A DNA stretch of 52,472 nucleotides from positions 1 through 52,472 of the forward strand of contig NZ_CAKMAA020000014.1 in assembly GCF_924101635.2 (NCBI RefSeq). The letters are read 5' to 3'. A program made the translations under genes and the position numbers. This document shows positions 52,377 to 52,472 of this stretch, one piece after another. The notes under the pieces are model-generated. The model had not been told where the DNA came from. It saw only the letters and a list, made by a program, of their open reading frames with translations, and made no database searches. This DNA is from Candidatus Nitrotoga sp. HW29 (GTDB taxonomy: Bacteria; Pseudomonadota; Gammaproteobacteria; Burkholderiales; Gallionellaceae). Each line of letters starts with the position of its first letter. Position 1 is the first letter of the stretch.

Positions 52377-52472
52377 TGCAACTGTTAGTGGTGTTATAGA
52401 GTCGACCATCAAATAGTTTCCTGATTAGTTACATACCTCAGCCGCGCGTATAGTAATTTCAGGGCATGGGGT

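Overview
The window looks like a chromosomal segment of a chemolithoautotrophic betaproteobacterium. The Nitrosomonadales (Gallionellaceae or Nitrosomonadaceae-like) fit best, but the species cannot be fixed from sequence alone. Three things support this. There is a red-type (form IC) RubisCO operon with its CbbX activase and a divergent CbbR. The housekeeping gene orders ribF-ileS-lspA-ispH and dapC-dapD-pilU-yffB-dapE-prmB are of proteobacterial type. Codon use is of moderate GC.

Layout. 1-1.2 kb: the end of an IS630-type transposase lies against a decayed 3' remnant of cydB (cytochrome bd oxidase subunit II). 1.4-7.7 kb: a small Ser/Asp-rich exported protein, then a leftward three-gene signalling operon (histidine kinase, stand-alone receiver, receiver-PAS-GGDEF-EAL protein) and a rightward membrane diguanylate cyclase. 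7.9-9.8 kb: a thioredoxin-fold/NhaA fusion antiporter. 9.8-15.3 kb: three overlapping glycosyltransferase genes, the first encoding a 1143-residue protein with several glycosyltransferase regions and a SEC-C zinc motif. 15.5-17.6 kb: glnK-amtB behind a well-formed sigma-54 promoter and an upstream NtrC-like site. 17.8-19.4 kb: a graveyard with a REP-flanked RAYT (tyrosine transposase) relic, a small exported protein and an IS110-type relic. 19.4-23.4 kb: a VapBC-type toxin-antitoxin pair, a DUF1853 protein and acetyl-CoA synthetase. 23.8-30.3 kb: a DUF3617 protein followed by a complete tripartite RND efflux system. 30.3-35.4 kb: a DUF815 ATPase, a hydrolase pseudogene split by a MITE-like element, a small membrane protein, an HDOD-GAF protein and a membrane-anchored cytochrome c. 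35.5-42.6 kb: tmk, an EamA transporter and the lysine/diaminopimelate operon. 42.7-48.0 kb: ispH, lspA, ileS, ribF. 48.2-52.4 kb: cbbR, cbbL, cbbS, cbbX.

Working together: the cbb genes provide CO2 fixation, glnK-amtB provides nitrogen-controlled ammonium uptake, and the kinase/c-di-GMP genes together with the glycosyltransferases suggest control of surface polysaccharide, although that link is inference. No tRNA, rRNA or CRISPR array was recognised. I found no convincing new multi-gene defence system. The most unusual items are the giant SEC-C glycosyltransferase, the small mobile repeats (one inside a dead gene, one between cbbS and cbbX) and the REP/RAYT relic.
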